Source of the DNA: Lachnospiraceae bacterium
GTDB lineage: Bacteria; Bacillota; Clostridia; Lachnospirales; Lachnospiraceae
Assembly (NCBI GenBank): GCA_017450065.1
Contig: JAFSYI010000059.1
Coordinates: 90,522 to 154,521, forward strand
Direction of reading: 5' to 3'
DNA length: 64,000 nucleotides
How positions within the stretch are numbered: the first letter of the stretch is position 1; the number at the start of each line of letters is the position of its first letter. Made by a program: the position numbers and the translations under genes. The notes under the pieces were generated by a model. That model was not told where the DNA came from. It searched no databases and saw only the letters and a list, made by a program, of their open reading frames with translations. Below are positions 15,331 through 24,926 of the stretch, in pieces.

Positions 15331-16746
15331 ATGAGAATCTGTGTAATCTTGGAGGGCTGTTACCCGTACGTTACGGGCGGAGTATCAACCTGGATACATC
15401 AATATATGAAGGCAATGCCGCAGCATGAGTTCGTTATCTGGGCGCTGGGTGCCGATGCTTCCCAGAAGGGCAGATATAAGTACGAGCTTCCCGACAATGT
15501 TGTGGAGATCAAAGAGGTCTTCTTAAACGATGCCCTTAAGAAAACAGGCAAGGTTAAGAAATACCGCTTTACGGATGAAGAGATAAACACTCTTCATGAT
15601 CTTATAGACTGTAACAGGCCGGACTGGGAGATGCTGTTTTCGATGTATGCCGACAACAGGATAGATCCGCTGTCATTTCTTATGAGTAAGGATTTCCTTG
15701 ATATCCTGACAAATATCTGTGAAGAGGAATATACCTATACGGCATTCTCCGATTTCTTTCATACGATCAGGTCGATGTTCCTGCCTGTATTGTATATACT
15801 TCATACGGATATTCCCAAAGCGGATATCTATCATTCGATAGCGACGGGTTACAGTGGGATACTGGCAAGGCTCGGGAGTTATAAATACAATGTTCCTTAT
15901 ATGATAACGGAGCACGGTATTTATACAAGGGAGCGGGAAGAGGAGATAATAAGAGCAAAGTGGGTTCTTCCGGCATTTAAGAGATTCTGGGTAAGGTTTT
16001 TCTATATGCTTTCGGCAGGCGCATATGAAAAGGCGACGATGATAACGAGCCTTTACGCCGGAGCAAGGAAAATACAGATAGATATGGGCTGCGACCCCGA
16101 CAAATGTGTATACATAGGCAACGGTATACACTATGAAAGATTTAAGGATATACCGCCCAAGAAACCGAACGGTTTTGTTGATATCGGAGCGGTCCTCAGG
16201 ATAGCCCCTATAAAGGATGTCAAGACAATGATCTACGCCTTTGCCGGTGCCAAGGAGAGGGTTCCGAACGCAAGGCTGTTCATAGCGGGTCCCGAGGACG
16301 ATAAGCAGTATTCGCAGGAATGCTATGACCTGGTTGAGAGACTGGGCGTTAAGGATATCATTTTCATGGGCTCGATAAATGTTGTGGAACATATGGGGGA
16401 TTTCGATTTTACGGTGCTTTCAAGCATATCGGAGGGCATGCCGCTGTCGGTGCTTGAATCCTTCGCATCCGGAAGGCCCTGTGTTACGACAGATGTCGGT
16501 AACTGCCGTGAGCTTCTGTTCAAGGTAGCGGAGAGGGATTTCCTCGGAAGCGCGGGTTACTGTGTTCCGCCGATGGATGTACAGCAGCTCAGCAATGCGA
16601 TGGTCAATATGTGCAATCAGCCGGAGAAGCGTTATAAGATGGGACTTGTTGCAAGGGAGCGGGTTGCCAAATATTTTCTGCATGAAGAGATGATACGTAA
16701 GTATCTTGAAGTATATGATGAGGTATTCAGAAGATGGCAGGGATAG
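15331..16746 (+). CDS. pelF: Pel polysaccharide glycosyltransferase PelF (GT4)
   Basis: Cytoplasmic GT-B glycosyltransferase that polymerises Pel from UDP-activated N-acetylhexosamines. The N-terminus RICVILEGCYPYVTGGVSTWIHQYM is diagnostic of PelF, with TEHGIYTRERE in the middle and the GT4 ExxxxxxxE motif SEGMPLSVLESF (Glu368 and Glu376). The 471-residue length is slightly shorter than Pseudomonas PelF (about 507). The ATG follows the previous stop codon directly, and the end overlaps pelG by 13 bp, so the three genes are tightly coupled. Confidence 0.95.
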   Translation: MRICVILEGCYPYVTGGVSTWIHQYMKAMPQHEFVIWALGADASQKGRYKYELPDNVVEIKEVFLNDALKKTGKVKKYRFTDEEINTLHDLIDCNRPDWEMLFSMYADNRIDPLSFLMSKDFLDILTNICEEEYTYTAFSDFFHTIRSMFLPVLYILHTDIPKADIYHSIATGYSGILARLGSYKYNVPYMITEHGIYTREREEEIIRAKWVLPAFKRFWVRFFYMLSAGAYEKATMITSLYAGARKIQIDMGCDPDKCVYIGNGIHYERFKDIPPKKPNGFVDIGAVLRIAPIKDVKTMIYAFAGAKERVPNARLFIAGPEDDKQYSQECYDLVERLGVKDIIFMGSINVVEHMGDFDFTVLSSISEGMPLSVLESFASGRPCVTTDVGNCRELLFKVAERDFLGSAGYCVPPMDVQQLSNAMVNMCNQPEKRYKMGLVARERVAKYFLHEEMIRKYLEVYDEVFRRWQG

Positions 16747-18257
16747 GCTTCAGCCTTAAGAAGCTGTTTAGAAAGAAGGGAATACTTAACCTGTGCAAGG
16801 CGTACGGATACTCGGGCATAGTTACGATAGGCCCGATGATCTTAGGCGTCTGCCTTCTCGTGGGAATGGCCTTTGTCGCCAGAATGGGAGGCATGAGCGA
16901 TCATGACAGGGAGCTGCTTAACTGTATGCTTACCTACAGCCTTCTGGTCGCTCTGTTCGTGACCAACTGGTTTAACATGGTAGTTACCCGTCATGTTTCT
17001 GACATGATATTTGAGAATCATGAAGAGAAGGTCATGCCGTCCTTCTTCGGAGCGGTTGCTGCAGAGCTGGTGATATGCTTCCTCATGTATGGTATTTTCC
17101 TGCTGTTTGCGGGTGCGAAGGCTTCGCAGAGCATCCTCTGCCTGTGGCTGTCAATGGTACTTATCGTAGTCTGGACAGAGATGATATACATGACAGCGCT
17201 TAAGGACTTTCAGGCTATCGTGCTTACATTTGCGCTGTCTCTTATGACGGGATTTCTTGCTGCGCTTATACTGGTGGTGCTCGGATGGATCAGCATCGAG
17301 ACCTGTCTTCTGTGTGTTATCCTCGGATACGGTCTTCTGGCGGCCAGACAGTTTAAGCTGATGCTTGATTACTTCCCCAGGAGTGAAGGCAGCAATTATT
17401 CGTTTCTCTACTGGTTTGACAAATATCCTGCGCTTGCGGCATCCGGCGGCATGGTCGGAATAGGGCTGTTCAGCCATATAGTCATCATGTATTTCGGTCC
17501 CTTGAGGGTTCAGGTACAGGGACTCTTCTACGGAGCTCCCGAATATGACGTGCCTGCCCTGCTGGCCTTCACTTCGCTGCTTATAACAACGGTCAGTTTT
17601 GTTGTATCCGTGGAGGTCAACTTCTATCCCAAATACAGCAATTACTACGGCCTGTTCGGAGATAAGGGTGCGATAAAGGATATCAAGCTTGCCGGCAAGG
17701 AGATGCTGGACATGCTTAAGAGAGAGCTTGTTTATCTTGGCTGCAAGCAGATGTTTACGACAGTACTGTTTGTCGTTGTGGGGCCACCGGTGATAGAATA
17801 TTTTATTCCCGGAATGAGTTCTCTGTCCATATCTATATACCGGTTCCTGTGCGTGGGATACGGTTCCTATGCGATAGCCAATTCACTTATGCTCATAGAG
17901 CTTTATTTCGAAGATTATAAAGGCGCATTTATAGGAACCACGCTGTTTGCGGTATTAAGTACCTCGATAAATATCTGGCAGATACTTAAGGGTGATATAC
18001 ATTACTTCGGAGTGGGATTTTTCATAGGTGACATAAGCTTCTTCTTCAGCTCGCTTATAAGGCTTCACTGGTATACGGGAAGGCTGCCCTACTTCCTTCT
18101 GTCAAGGCAGAGCCTCGTGCCGGATACGGAGAAGGGACTGTTTGTGACCATAAGCCGTATCCTTGATAAGCATCAGGAGCGCATAAAGGAGAAGATAAAT
18201 AAGAAGCTGTCTGCCAAAGCGGATAATTTACTGGAGCGGGAGGGGCTTAAACGCTGA
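16734..18257 (+). CDS. pelG: Pel exopolysaccharide export/polymerisation membrane protein PelG
   Basis: Polytopic membrane protein related to Wzx flippases that, with PelD, PelE and PelF, transports the polymer across the membrane. The N-terminal signature MAGIGFSLKKLFRKKG is highly characteristic of PelG, followed by about 12 hydrophobic helices over residues 25-460 and a lysine/arginine-rich cytoplasmic tail. The 507-residue length is somewhat longer than the usual ~456 because of that tail. It overlaps pelF by 13 bp and the next gene by one base (TGATG). Confidence 0.95.
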   Translation: MAGIGFSLKKLFRKKGILNLCKAYGYSGIVTIGPMILGVCLLVGMAFVARMGGMSDHDRELLNCMLTYSLLVALFVTNWFNMVVTRHVSDMIFENHEEKVMPSFFGAVAAELVICFLMYGIFLLFAGAKASQSILCLWLSMVLIVVWTEMIYMTALKDFQAIVLTFALSLMTGFLAALILVVLGWISIETCLLCVILGYGLLAARQFKLMLDYFPRSEGSNYSFLYWFDKYPALAASGGMVGIGLFSHIVIMYFGPLRVQVQGLFYGAPEYDVPALLAFTSLLITTVSFVVSVEVNFYPKYSNYYGLFGDKGAIKDIKLAGKEMLDMLKRELVYLGCKQMFTTVLFVVVGPPVIEYFIPGMSSLSISIYRFLCVGYGSYAIANSLMLIELYFEDYKGAFIGTTLFAVLSTSINIWQILKGDIHYFGVGFFIGDISFFFSSLIRLHWYTGRLPYFLLSRQSLVPDTEKGLFVTISRILDKHQERIKEKINKKLSAKADNLLEREGLKR

Positions 18258-20134
18258 TGGGAGTAAAAGCAGGATCAAAAACGAAAGCTAAAGCAAAAGC
18301 ATTAACGGCATTCATACTGCTCACCGCTCTTTTATTGGAAGCGTGTTCTCCTCCGGGGACGAAGAAAGCGGGGAATGATAAAAAATCACCATCCAAATCG
18401 TTCGATAAGACGGAGCCTGTCAGTGTGGACAGGGTGGAGAAAGCAGAGAAGACTGAGCTTAATCTTACAGAGAAGAAGGATATTTATGATGATGACCGCG
18501 ACGAAGCCTCTGTTATAACGATGTACCTTACGGTAAGCAGGGGAAACAGGGCGGACGGAAGCGACCATACATGGACGGAGATAAATACCTATTCGCAGGA
18601 TGACTATGACAGGATGGGAGTGGACCGCTATAAGGTGGAAGGCCTTCTTCAGATAGATGAAACCGGGAACGGGATAAAGAAGGGTTCCTACGGATACGGT
18701 GAGACTGTTCCGAACGTATCGGTGCAGGTAAGAGGACAGACATCCACAAGAGCGGATCAGAAGAATTACAAGATACGGATAAAGGACGGCAAGGAGAGAT
18801 TCAGGGGACAAAGGACGCTCAACCTTAACAAACACCGGAGCGAGCCTTACCGCTTCCTTAACAAGCTCTGCTACGATCTTATGGATCCCATCCCTCAGCT
18901 CATGGGGGCAAGGACTCAGTTCGTCCATCTGTATGTAAAGGATACTACCGGAGACGGCACACCAAAGGAGTATCCCGAATGGGAAATACCTCCCGAAATT
19001 GTTGACGGGTATGAGGACTACGGCCTGTTTACCATGGTCGAGCAGATCAACAGAACCTATATGAAGTCCCATGGGATGGATGAGAACGGGCATCTGTATA
19101 AGGTGACTTTCTTCGAATGGAATAAATACGAGGAGGTCATGGTTCCTAAGGACGATCCTTCCTTTGACAGGGATGCGTTTGAGGACTATCTTGAGATCAA
19201 GGGTGATGAGGATCCCGCCAAGCTCCAGAACGTCCTTAATATGATACATAATTACACCATTCCGATAGATAAGATCGTGGATGAGCATTTCGACGCCGAG
19301 AATATCTGTTACTGGATGGCCTTTAACATACTGGTGGGCAATTATGATGTGGGTGCCAGGAACCTGTTTATCTACAGTCCGCTTAATTCACAGCGCTTCT
19401 ACATGATATGCTGGGATATGGATGTTGCATTTAAATCATCGTATAACGAGTGGGCGGGCTACAGCGACGGAGTATCCTGGGAATGCGGGATGACGCAGTT
19501 CCTTGTCGTGACACTTGTCAACCGTATGATGAAGGAAGAAAAATACAGGAATATGCTAAGCGCGGCCGTGGATGACCTGTACCGCAATTATGTGACTCCG
19601 GATAAGGTAAATGCGAAGGTTGCGGCATACCGTACGGAGATCAAACCGTATTTATACAGATCACCCGATATAAATCATCTTCAGCTTGATGATATGCAGG
19701 TTTATGATGAACTTACGTCAAAGCTTGGTTCGGAGGTAGACCGTAATTACCGGGTATATAAGGAGTCGCTCAAGAATCCGTGGCCCTTCTACGTGGACAT
19801 GCCCAAGGCCAATAAGGATACGGGCAGGCTTATCCTCAGCTGGGGTATATCATATGATATAAACGAAGAAACCGTCACCTATGATTATGAGCTGGCAAGA
19901 GATTATAAATTCACGGATGTGATAAGCAGTGGAGAGGATCTTGAGGTTCCGCTCGTGACGGTTCCGCTTCCCGAGGCGGGGAAGTATTTCCTTAAGGTCA
20001 CGGCGACCAATGAATCCGGCTATACCACGGACTGCTTCGATTATTATTCCGTGGATGATTACGGCAAGAATTACGGATGCTACGGGTTTGTGATAAAACC
20101 GAACGGTGAGACCGAGGTTGCCTCGGAGGAATAG
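18257..20134 (+). CDS. CotH-kinase-family lipoprotein (first copy)
   Basis: Predicted extracellular lipid-anchored protein kinase of the CotH/Fam20C-like family. The basic N-terminus and hydrophobic stretch end in LLLEAC, a slightly unusual lipobox, so Cys30 would be lipidated. Residues 90-180 form a beta-rich region with VSVQVRGQTS; the kinase core holds LYKVTFFEWNKYEEV, the catalytic NYDVGARN (Asp364) and metal-binding WDMD (Asp387/Asp389). A C-terminal beta domain (about 530-625) resembles a fibronectin-type module. It starts inside the pelG stop, which makes it part of the pel transcription unit. Known CotH kinases phosphorylate spore-coat proteins; here a surface or matrix protein target is inferred. 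Confidence 0.85.
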   Translation: MGVKAGSKTKAKAKALTAFILLTALLLEACSPPGTKKAGNDKKSPSKSFDKTEPVSVDRVEKAEKTELNLTEKKDIYDDDRDEASVITMYLTVSRGNRADGSDHTWTEINTYSQDDYDRMGVDRYKVEGLLQIDETGNGIKKGSYGYGETVPNVSVQVRGQTSTRADQKNYKIRIKDGKERFRGQRTLNLNKHRSEPYRFLNKLCYDLMDPIPQLMGARTQFVHLYVKDTTGDGTPKEYPEWEIPPEIVDGYEDYGLFTMVEQINRTYMKSHGMDENGHLYKVTFFEWNKYEEVMVPKDDPSFDRDAFEDYLEIKGDEDPAKLQNVLNMIHNYTIPIDKIVDEHFDAENICYWMAFNILVGNYDVGARNLFIYSPLNSQRFYMICWDMDVAFKSSYNEWAGYSDGVSWECGMTQFLVVTLVNRMMKEEKYRNMLSAAVDDLYRNYVTPDKVNAKVAAYRTEIKPYLYRSPDINHLQLDDMQVYDELTSKLGSEVDRNYRVYKESLKNPWPFYVDMPKANKDTGRLILSWGISYDINEETVTYDYELARDYKFTDVISSGEDLEVPLVTVPLPEAGKYFLKVTATNESGYTTDCFDYYSVDDYGKNYGCYGFVIKPNGETEVASEE

Positions 20135-20169
20135 AAGGTTTGAGATAAAGTATTTCAGGAGTATCATTT

Positions 20170-21939
20170 ATGTCTGTTTCAAAGAAGCTTTCAATCTGTA
20201 TGTTACTGCCGGCGCTATGCCTTGCGCTGCTGAGCGGCTGCCTCGCGGCTGACCCGCAGGCAGAACAGACGGAGGACAAATACATAAAAGCCCCGGTGAG
20301 CGAATCGCTTAAGATAAGGGATCTGAATTCACTGTACCGGTATATGCCTACCGAACAGGTACTGTATCTTACGGTGGGCAGGGGTTTTTCGGAAGAGAGC
20401 GGAGAACATTCATGGCAGGAGATCAATGCTCATGACCTTGCATGGTATAAGTCCAATGATACGGACATATACGAGTGCAATGCGCTGGTTCAGTTCGGTA
20501 ATGAAGAGGGACCTGCATCGGGGAACTTCGGTTACGGGAACATGGCGAACAATGCGACTGTCAGGCTCTACGGAATGAATTCATCGGCAAGACAGCAGAA
20601 GAGCTACAGGATCAGGATAAACCAGGGAAACGGTAATGTTTCCGGAATGAAAGCCTTCTTTCTGAGCAAGAGCTTTACCGATCCCTTCAGATTTACAGGC
20701 AAGCTGTGTTCCGATCTTATCACGCAGATAGACGGGCTTATGTCGGAGAGGACGGGCTTCGTCCATCTCTATGTAAGGGACGAGAGTACCGGACCCGATG
20801 CGATGTTTGTGGATTATGGCCTGTATACCCTGATCGAACCGGTGAATAAGAGATATCTTTCCAACAGAAGCCTTGATGATTCGGGCGAGCTGTACAAGGC
20901 CGTTGATTTTGATTTCGGAAGACATAAGGGCGTCATCATGCAGCCTACAGAGGAAAGCTTTGACAATGAGGCTTTCGAGGAACTTCTTGAGGCCAAGGGC
21001 TCCAATGATTATACAAAGCTTATAAACATGCTGGATGCGCTCAACGATCCCTCGATACCTGTTGAAGATGTGATCGGCAGATATTTTGACAAGGAAAGCC
21101 TGTATGATTTCCTGGCTTTTAATATCCTTGTAGACAACAAGGATACGGATACGACCAACTTCTATCTTTACAGTCCCACCGGAACCGAAAAGTTCTATAT
21201 AATACCATGGGATATGGACGGGGCACTGAGACATGATTATGAGCTGCTCAGGGATCCGTCATATTCCGAAGGGTGGGAGAAGGGCATATATCTGTACACG
21301 GATTCCCTTCTTTTCTCAAGAATAATGAAGAGTCCGGTGTGTATCAATGAACTGAGCGAACGCATCGCCATCCTGCATGAAGGAGTTCTTTCGGGTGAGA
21401 ATGTTGTAAGAATGGCAAGGGAGCTTGCCATGAAGGTTAAGCCATATCTGTATGCTCTTCCCGACATGACCTTTGCAAGGGTGTCAAGACCCGCTCACGA
21501 CCAGCTGGTCGAGCAGCTCAAGCCACAGATGGATTACAATTATTACGCATATTATGATTCACTGGAGACTCCGTGGCCGTTCCATATTAAAGATCCGGAG
21601 AACAGTAACGGCCATGTAAGATTCACGTGGGAGGAATCCTTTATGCCTGCAAAAGGAGAAGGGATGACGGACGATGATATCACCTATACCGTCGAACTGT
21701 CCGATACATGGGACTTTGATCACATGATAAAGACAGCATCCGGTTTACGAACGACTTCCTATGATGCGGGTATAATGTCGCCGGGACAGTATTTTGTCAG
21801 GATCAGCGCCGTTTCTAAGGACGGTATTTCACAGGAAGCTTATGAGTTCTACAACACAGAGCTTAAGACAACGGTTAACGGAGTGCTGTGTTTCTATGTC
21901 TTTGAGGACGGAACCATAGTTCCCTCGACATTCGAATGA
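20170..21939 (+). CDS. CotH-kinase-family lipoprotein (second copy)
   Basis: Second CotH-like kinase, 589 residues, with a clear lipoprotein signal ending in LLSGC (Cys23). Same layout as the gene before it: beta region with VRLYGMNSSARQQKSYRIR, core motifs LYKAVDFDF, NKDTDTTN (Asp325) and WDMDGAL (Asp348/Asp350), then a C-terminal beta domain ending FVRISAVSKDG. The two copies are clearly paralogous but diverged, suggesting different targets rather than a recent duplication. The catalytic aspartates are intact in both. Separated by 35 bp from the first copy; ribosome binding site CAGGAG sits 11-12 bases before the ATG. Confidence 0.87.
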   Translation: MSVSKKLSICMLLPALCLALLSGCLAADPQAEQTEDKYIKAPVSESLKIRDLNSLYRYMPTEQVLYLTVGRGFSEESGEHSWQEINAHDLAWYKSNDTDIYECNALVQFGNEEGPASGNFGYGNMANNATVRLYGMNSSARQQKSYRIRINQGNGNVSGMKAFFLSKSFTDPFRFTGKLCSDLITQIDGLMSERTGFVHLYVRDESTGPDAMFVDYGLYTLIEPVNKRYLSNRSLDDSGELYKAVDFDFGRHKGVIMQPTEESFDNEAFEELLEAKGSNDYTKLINMLDALNDPSIPVEDVIGRYFDKESLYDFLAFNILVDNKDTDTTNFYLYSPTGTEKFYIIPWDMDGALRHDYELLRDPSYSEGWEKGIYLYTDSLLFSRIMKSPVCINELSERIAILHEGVLSGENVVRMARELAMKVKPYLYALPDMTFARVSRPAHDQLVEQLKPQMDYNYYAYYDSLETPWPFHIKDPENSNGHVRFTWEESFMPAKGEGMTDDDITYTVELSDTWDFDHMIKTASGLRTTSYDAGIMSPGQYFVRISAVSKDGISQEAYEFYNTELKTTVNGVLCFYVFEDGTIVPSTFE

Positions 21940-22000
21940 TCTCCCGGGAGAAAGACGGGGCCGTCCGGCGGTGTCATATCCGGGCGTAAAAGAGGATATA

Positions 22001-22738
22001 ATGAGCGACAGACGAATCTTCAGAAATGAATGGAAATACATAATCTCACACAGTGAGGCCGATCTTTTAAAGGACAGGCTGCTTAATGTTCTTACTCTTG
22101 ATCCCCACGCGGGCAGGGAGGGCTATGAGATAAGAAGCCTGTACTTTGATGACTACGCCAATTCCTCCTATAACCAAAAGCTTATGGGGGTGTATGCCAG
22201 AAAGAAGTGGCGGATAAGGATATACGATTACAGCGACAGCGTCATATCGCTTGAGAGGAAGGTTAAGAACGGCAATTACATATTTAAGGAATCCGCCCGT
22301 CTGTCAAGGGATGAAGCTGAGAGGCTCATCGAAGGGGATTACGGCTTCCTTCTTAAGAGAGAGGAAAATCTGTGCAGGGAATTCTACGCCGAGAGCAGTT
22401 TCAGCCTCCTGAAGCCCAAGGTGATCGTTGATTACAGAAGGTTCCCGCTTGTGATGGATGAGGGAACGGTAAGGATAACCTTTGACAGTGAGGTATGCGC
22501 GGCTGTCGGCAGTTATGATATATTCGACAGGGAGCTTGTAAAGCTTCCGGCTCAGGAGTATGACAGGGAGGTTCTGGAGGTGAAATATACCGAATTCCTT
22601 CCCTTCAGCGTAAAGAAGCTTCTGCCTATGAGGGGAAGTGAGTTCAGCGCATTTTCCAAATACGTGGTCTGCTTTGAGGCGGCACACCATATAACCGATG
22701 TGAGCGCGGGGATAAGCAAGTCTCATATTTCGGAATAG
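22001..22738 (+). CDS. VTC-domain (polyphosphate polymerase-like) protein
   Basis: A 245-residue protein of the VTC/CYTH-related fold, whose eukaryotic member Vtc4 makes polyphosphate from ATP. Visible tunnel-lining motifs: FRNEWKYIIS near the start, IRSLYFDDY, ARKKWRIRIY, SLERKVKNGNYIFKES, KPKVIVDYRR and LEVKYTEFLP; these strands supply the basic and acidic residues of the active site. An in-frame GTG at 21971 would add ten residues, but ATG 22001 has AGAGGAT about 6 bases upstream and gives the usual N-terminus. It lies between the CotH pair and a DUF4956 membrane protein, a grouping seen in other bacteria. Polyphosphate synthesis here is inferred from the fold only. Confidence 0.85.
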   Translation: MSDRRIFRNEWKYIISHSEADLLKDRLLNVLTLDPHAGREGYEIRSLYFDDYANSSYNQKLMGVYARKKWRIRIYDYSDSVISLERKVKNGNYIFKESARLSRDEAERLIEGDYGFLLKREENLCREFYAESSFSLLKPKVIVDYRRFPLVMDEGTVRITFDSEVCAAVGSYDIFDRELVKLPAQEYDREVLEVKYTEFLPFSVKKLLPMRGSEFSAFSKYVVCFEAAHHITDVSAGISKSHISE

Positions 22739-22793
22739 GATAAAGAGAGTCAACATACAGATCGTTAAACATATATGGGAAGAGGAGACAAAA

Positions 22794-23477
22794 ATGAACA
22801 CTAATGATTATTTCAAGAAATCGGTGCTTGAATCGTTTACCGCGGGAAACGGCCTGACGGTTGATTTCGTGGTATCGGCCTGTATAGCCATGGCAATAGC
22901 GATAGGCCTCGGGCTGCTTATCTATCTTGTTTACAGACAGTTCTACGGAGGCGTCGTGTACTCCCAGGCCTTTGCGATGACTTTGGTCGGAATGACTGTA
23001 CTTACCTGCGCACTGACTCTGGCAATAAGCAGCAACATAGTTATTTCCCTCGGTATGGTTGGTGCTTTGTCGATCGTGCGTTACAGGACAGCGATCAAGG
23101 ATCCGATGGATCTTCTGTACCTTTTCTGGTCGATCTCTATAGGCATTATAGTGGCAGCTGGCATCTATCCTCTTGCGATCATCACGATGCTTGTCATGTT
23201 CCTTCTCGTGCTGTTCTTCTATAAGAAGAAGCAGTCGGGGATCATATACATCCTTGTTGTTCACTACGAGGGAGATGATACCGGAGCTGAAGTTATTAAG
23301 CTGTTCGGAAGCATACGGTATCAGGTAAGGTCAAAGACCCTTAGAAAGGGAACAGCGGAGCTTACGGTTGAACTCCTGTCAAGAAAAGGCAATATGGCCT
23401 TCGTGGATAAGATAAATGCTCTTCCGGGAGTTAAGGATGTGAGTCTGATCCAGTACAACGGAGAATATAATGGATAA
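22794..23477 (+). CDS. DUF4956 membrane protein
   Basis: A 227-residue protein with about four or five membrane helices between residues 22 and 145 and a soluble C-terminal ferredoxin-like domain of about 80 residues (IIYILVVHYEGDD to DVSLIQYNGEYNG). The conserved segment MVGALSIVRYRTAIKDPMDLLYLFW is the DUF4956 hallmark. The family commonly accompanies VTC-domain and CotH proteins and may provide the membrane channel or anchor that cytosolic VTC proteins lack; this is inference. Ribosome binding site GAGGAG lies about 8 bases before the ATG. It overlaps the next gene by 8 bp. Confidence 0.88.
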   Translation: MNTNDYFKKSVLESFTAGNGLTVDFVVSACIAMAIAIGLGLLIYLVYRQFYGGVVYSQAFAMTLVGMTVLTCALTLAISSNIVISLGMVGALSIVRYRTAIKDPMDLLYLFWSISIGIIVAAGIYPLAIITMLVMFLLVLFFYKKKQSGIIYILVVHYEGDDTGAEVIKLFGSIRYQVRSKTLRKGTAELTVELLSRKGNMAFVDKINALPGVKDVSLIQYNGEYNG

Positions 23478-24870
23478 AAAAAAGAGCATTCTGATACAAT
23501 ATGGTCTCATATTGATACTTGGAGCCGCGATTGCCTGGCTCATAGTATATATCCGTATGCGTTCCAATCTGAATATTTATACCGATTTTGCACCTGATAC
23601 AACACTGACTGATAATCCTCTTATGGGTTTTGCACCGGATGCCGGGAATACCGCCCACTGCGAGAAGACCAATCTTGTTTATATACCTCTTACATGGGCA
23701 CAATGGGAACCGCAGGACGGAGTGTATGATATCGATGCCCTGGAGAAGAGATGTAATATACCCAGATGGAAGGAAGAACATAAGCATGCAGTCCTCCGGT
23801 TCATGTGTGACGTTCCGGGGGACAGGGATCATATAGATATCCCGCAGTGGCTGTATGACAGGGCCGGAAAAGGAACACATTACGATACAGAGATAGGCAG
23901 GGGGTATTCGCCTGACTATTCGGATGAGTATTTTATCGAAAGGCATGATCAGGCAGTCAGGGCGCTGGCCGAATACTGTAACAGGGATTACTTCGTATCC
24001 TTTGTGGAGCTCGGAAGCCTGGGACACTGGGGTGAATGGCACGCTACCGGCAATAACGGCAGATCGGTCATGCCTGATGAGAGCATCTGCTCGCGTTATG
24101 TGTCGGTCTACTCAGACGGATTTATAAAGGCAAGGCTTCTTATGAGAAGAAATTATGAGATTGCCGTGAAGGGGCGTATGGGCTTCTATAACGATATGCT
24201 TGGGGATAAGAAAAGTACCGATGAATGGCTTGACTGGATGGAGAACGGAGGGAGCCAGGTTACATCGGGCGAACCGCTTCCTTTAAGAAGGGTCATCAAT
24301 GTGGGACGGGAACTGCCGGTCGGAGGAGAGTTCACATCTTCGATACCGATGGAGGATATGCTGCTTAAGGATATAGGCGGAGTACTGGCAGCCGTATCAT
24401 CATCCCATATGACTTTTATCGGTCCCAAGACGCCCGACCTTGTAAATGAGGATTACAAGCTTGCCGCCGAGTCGGTACTGAGACGTATGGGATACCGTAT
24501 ATATGTATCCTCACTGCAGACCAGATATGATTATTCGAGCAACAGCATCGAACTGCAGCTTACGTTCCACAATGCGGGAAACGCCGGTTTCTATTTTGAC
24601 TGGCCGGTGACGGTCTATATATTTGACGGTACGAAAAAGCAGGTGTTCTGGAAAGGTTTGGACCTTGACCTGCGTGAACTGAGTTCGGGCGAAGAGATGA
24701 CGGTAACGACAATGGTACCGGCGACCTCGGAGCTCAGGGATGAGTTCTATATAGGAGTCGATATAACGGACTATACAGGTGATGAGCATGTAAAGCTTGC
24801 GATCGATAACGGCGGTGAAGATGAGTATATCGGCGATGTTCAGATACTGTATCATCATGTGGAGCTGTAG
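23470..24870 (+). CDS. DUF4832-containing membrane-anchored protein, glycoside-hydrolase-like
   Basis: Begins with a single membrane helix (about residues 8-25), so the 440-residue remainder faces outside. The text NPLMGFAPDAG, YIPLTWAQWEPQDG and the alpha/beta pattern to about residue 330 are typical of the DUF4832/DUF4874 group, which look like TIM-barrel carbohydrate-active enzymes. Acidic residues in VSFVELGSLGHWGEWHA are likely catalytic-site candidates. The last 100 residues form a beta-sandwich. As the last gene of the pel run it may trim, bind or modify the polysaccharide, in the role the hydrolase domain of PelA plays elsewhere; this is inferred from position only. No clear terminator follows. 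Confidence 0.75.
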   Translation: MDKKKSILIQYGLILILGAAIAWLIVYIRMRSNLNIYTDFAPDTTLTDNPLMGFAPDAGNTAHCEKTNLVYIPLTWAQWEPQDGVYDIDALEKRCNIPRWKEEHKHAVLRFMCDVPGDRDHIDIPQWLYDRAGKGTHYDTEIGRGYSPDYSDEYFIERHDQAVRALAEYCNRDYFVSFVELGSLGHWGEWHATGNNGRSVMPDESICSRYVSVYSDGFIKARLLMRRNYEIAVKGRMGFYNDMLGDKKSTDEWLDWMENGGSQVTSGEPLPLRRVINVGRELPVGGEFTSSIPMEDMLLKDIGGVLAAVSSSHMTFIGPKTPDLVNEDYKLAAESVLRRMGYRIYVSSLQTRYDYSSNSIELQLTFHNAGNAGFYFDWPVTVYIFDGTKKQVFWKGLDLDLRELSSGEEMTVTTMVPATSELRDEFYIGVDITDYTGDEHVKLAIDNGGEDEYIGDVQILYHHVEL

Positions 24871-24926
24871 GAGTAACTCCGGATTATTAACGACGTGTGA
24901 TCCTGACAACAGAGAGAACCGGGCAT

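Noticed and set aside
21940-22000. Palindrome CTCCCGGGAG after the second CotH gene as a terminator
   Set aside because: Stem of 5 bp without loop or T run, and the next gene follows closely on the same strand.
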